Of a stretch of DNA of 7,229 nucleotides, positions 6,578-7,229 are shown piece by piece. The DNA comes from Acidobacteriota bacterium. GTDB lineage: Bacteria > Acidobacteriota > UBA890. The stretch's first letter is position 1; the number at the start of each line of letters is the position of its first letter. A program made the translations under genes and the position numbers. The notes under the pieces are model-generated. The model had not been told where the DNA came from, did no database searches, and saw only the letters and a program-made list of their open reading frames with translations. Location of the stretch: positions 29,426 through 36,654 of the forward strand of contig PBML01000005.1 of the NCBI GenBank assembly GCA_002722645.1, in the 5' to 3' direction.

Positions 6578-7188
6578 ACGTCTGTCTCGGTAAAGGGAAG
6601 CTTGCCCTTAACGTGAAAACTGCGGCGATGAAACTCGCTTGGCCCCTGATCAGCAAGGGCGCGCCGATGTTCCAAGGTCCCGTAACCCATATTTCGGCTC
6701 AAACCGTAACCTTGGACACGACGAGCGTAACCAGCCACCAAGGTGTCTCGGGCGACCTTGGCAAGAACCGACGCCGCGGCTATCGACAAACACCGAGCGT
6801 CACCCTTCACCAAAGATCTCTGTGGAATCTGCACGTCGAGTTCTATGTGCCCATCAATCAGGAGGTAATCTGGTGGTTTCCGCAAACCCTCTATTGCGCG
6901 CAACATCGCTACCCGTGTTGCCTCAGAGATATTGAGCCGATCAATCTCGGTCGCCGACGCGATGCCGATCGACCAATCGTCAAGGTCCTTGACCAACAGC
7001 TTGAAACACTCACAGCGCTGCGATGCGGTGAGCTTCTTAGAGTCGTTGACGCCTTTGGTCGTGCGCAATGGATCGACGACAGCAGCGGCCGCGACCACAG
7101 GCCCAAAAAGCGACCCTCGGCCCACCTCGTCAAGCCCAGCGATCCGGCTCAGGCCAGACTGCCTCAGTTCCTGCTCGAAAGGCTCTAT
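6574..7188 (-). CDS. rnhB: Ribonuclease HII (start codon unresolved, AUA candidate)
   Basis: Cytoplasmic nuclease that nicks DNA at embedded ribonucleotides and cleaves RNA in RNA-DNA hybrids. Numbered from the candidate start at 7188, the four metal-binding acids are D20 and E21 in AGLDEVGRG, D112 in LIDGH and D130 in VKGDA. These are each offset by four from E. coli D16, E17, D108 and D126. DSKKLT (49-54), IAAASVLAK (136-144) and GYGT...HRRSF near the C-terminus complete the family pattern, and 204 residues matches the usual length (198 in E. coli). The frame stays open to the right edge, but holds no ATG, GTG or TTG upstream of GTG 7125, which lies inside the catalytic motif and cannot be the true start. 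The choice is an ATA at 7188 behind AAGGAG, a CTG, or a start beyond the window within rplS. The stop overlaps the argS ATG (ATGA). Confidence 0.92.
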   Translation of the reverse strand: MEPFEQELRQSGLSRIAGLDEVGRGSLFGPVVAAAAVVDPLRTTKGVNDSKKLTASQRCECFKLLVKDLDDWSIGIASATEIDRLNISEATRVAMLRAIEGLRKPPDYLLIDGHIELDVQIPQRSLVKGDARCLSIAAASVLAKVARDTLVAGYARRVQGYGLSRNMGYGTLEHRRALADQGPSEFHRRSFHVKGKLPFTETDV

Positions 7189-7229
7189 TGGGTTCGCTTC
7201 TCCTTGATGCGAGCCGCTTTTCCAGAACG
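7185..7229 (-). CDS. rplS: 50S ribosomal protein L19, C-terminal fragment
   Basis: Only the last 14 residues, RSGKAARIKEKRTQ, and the TAG stop (7187-7185) are visible. They match the conserved L19 ending (E. coli ends in RTGKAARIKERLN). L19 is a large-subunit protein at the 30S-50S interface. Its place directly before rnhB agrees with the common bacterial order rpsP-rimM-trmD-rplS-rnhB, which strengthens the call despite the short fragment. The last codons contain AAGGAG (7205-7200), which may serve as the ribosome site of rnhB. The rnhB frame remains open across this whole fragment. Confidence 0.85.
   Translation of the reverse strand, partial: RSGKAARIKEKRTQ
7200..7205 (-). promoter_or_regulatory. 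Shine-Dalgarno AAGGAG ahead of rnhB, inside rplS
   Basis: A full AAGGAG lies on the minus strand within the L19 codons for Lys-Glu, 11 nt before the ATA at 7188. It is the strongest ribosome site in the window but sits a little far from that codon, and no standard start codon lies at a better distance in the rnhB frame. Because it also encodes conserved L19 residues, it may be there for that reason alone. Confidence 0.4.

Noticed and set aside
5921..6616. Plus-strand open frame of 231 codons
   Set aside because: Lies entirely antisense to argS and the argS/rnhB junction, with no recognisable domain. It is a by-product of the codon pattern of argS.
1..7229. CRISPR arrays, tRNA or rRNA genes, insertion sequences, attachment sites, KOPS (GGGNAGGG) octamers
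   Set aside because: None was found by eye. The nearest KOPS-like stretch (around 506-518) has the wrong spacing.

Overview
The window holds core bacterial housekeeping genes only. I see no mobile element, CRISPR array, toxin or phage gene. It contains parts or all of seven genes: valS (5' end only), rsmA/ksgA, uppP, ftsK, argS, rnhB and the last codons of rplS. The base composition is moderately GC-rich, and three of the six visible or inferred starts are GTG. The FtsK motor reads most like Acidobacteriota or Deltaproteobacteria proteins as I remember them. The long ArgS carries the EMSGRRG-x-GVKADDL signature that I associate with Acidobacteriota. The source is therefore probably an uncultured Acidobacteriota-like bacterium. 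This is an inference from protein style, not a database match.

Layout. The left edge (1-206, minus) is the N-terminus of valyl-tRNA synthetase. A 185-bp divergent intergenic region (207-391) follows, with back-to-back promoter candidates and a GC-rich hairpin in the presumed valS leader. The plus strand then carries rsmA (392-1186), uppP (1183-2007) and ftsK (2077-4488) as a tight row. rsmA and uppP overlap by 4 nt (GTGA), and uppP and ftsK are 69 nt apart. An 82-bp convergent gap (4489-4570) with an 8-bp inverted repeat separates ftsK from a minus-strand row read right to left: rplS (tail only, 7185-7229), rnhB, then argS (4571-6577). rnhB and argS overlap by 4 nt (ATGA).

How the genes work together. 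rplS, rnhB and argS look like the end of the widespread ribosomal-protein/tRNA-modification/RNase HII gene row, extended here by an aminoacyl-tRNA synthetase. They serve the ribosome, removal of ribonucleotides from DNA, and tRNA charging. rsmA, uppP and ftsK join ribosome maturation, recycling of the cell-wall lipid carrier, and chromosome segregation at the division septum. All are growth-linked functions.

No new system was found. The points most worth checking are small-scale ones: an apparent missing canonical start codon for rnhB (candidate AUA start in an ATAG overlap with rplS), a probable leaderless GTG-initiated rsmA transcript, and the organisation of the valS/rsmA divergent control region.
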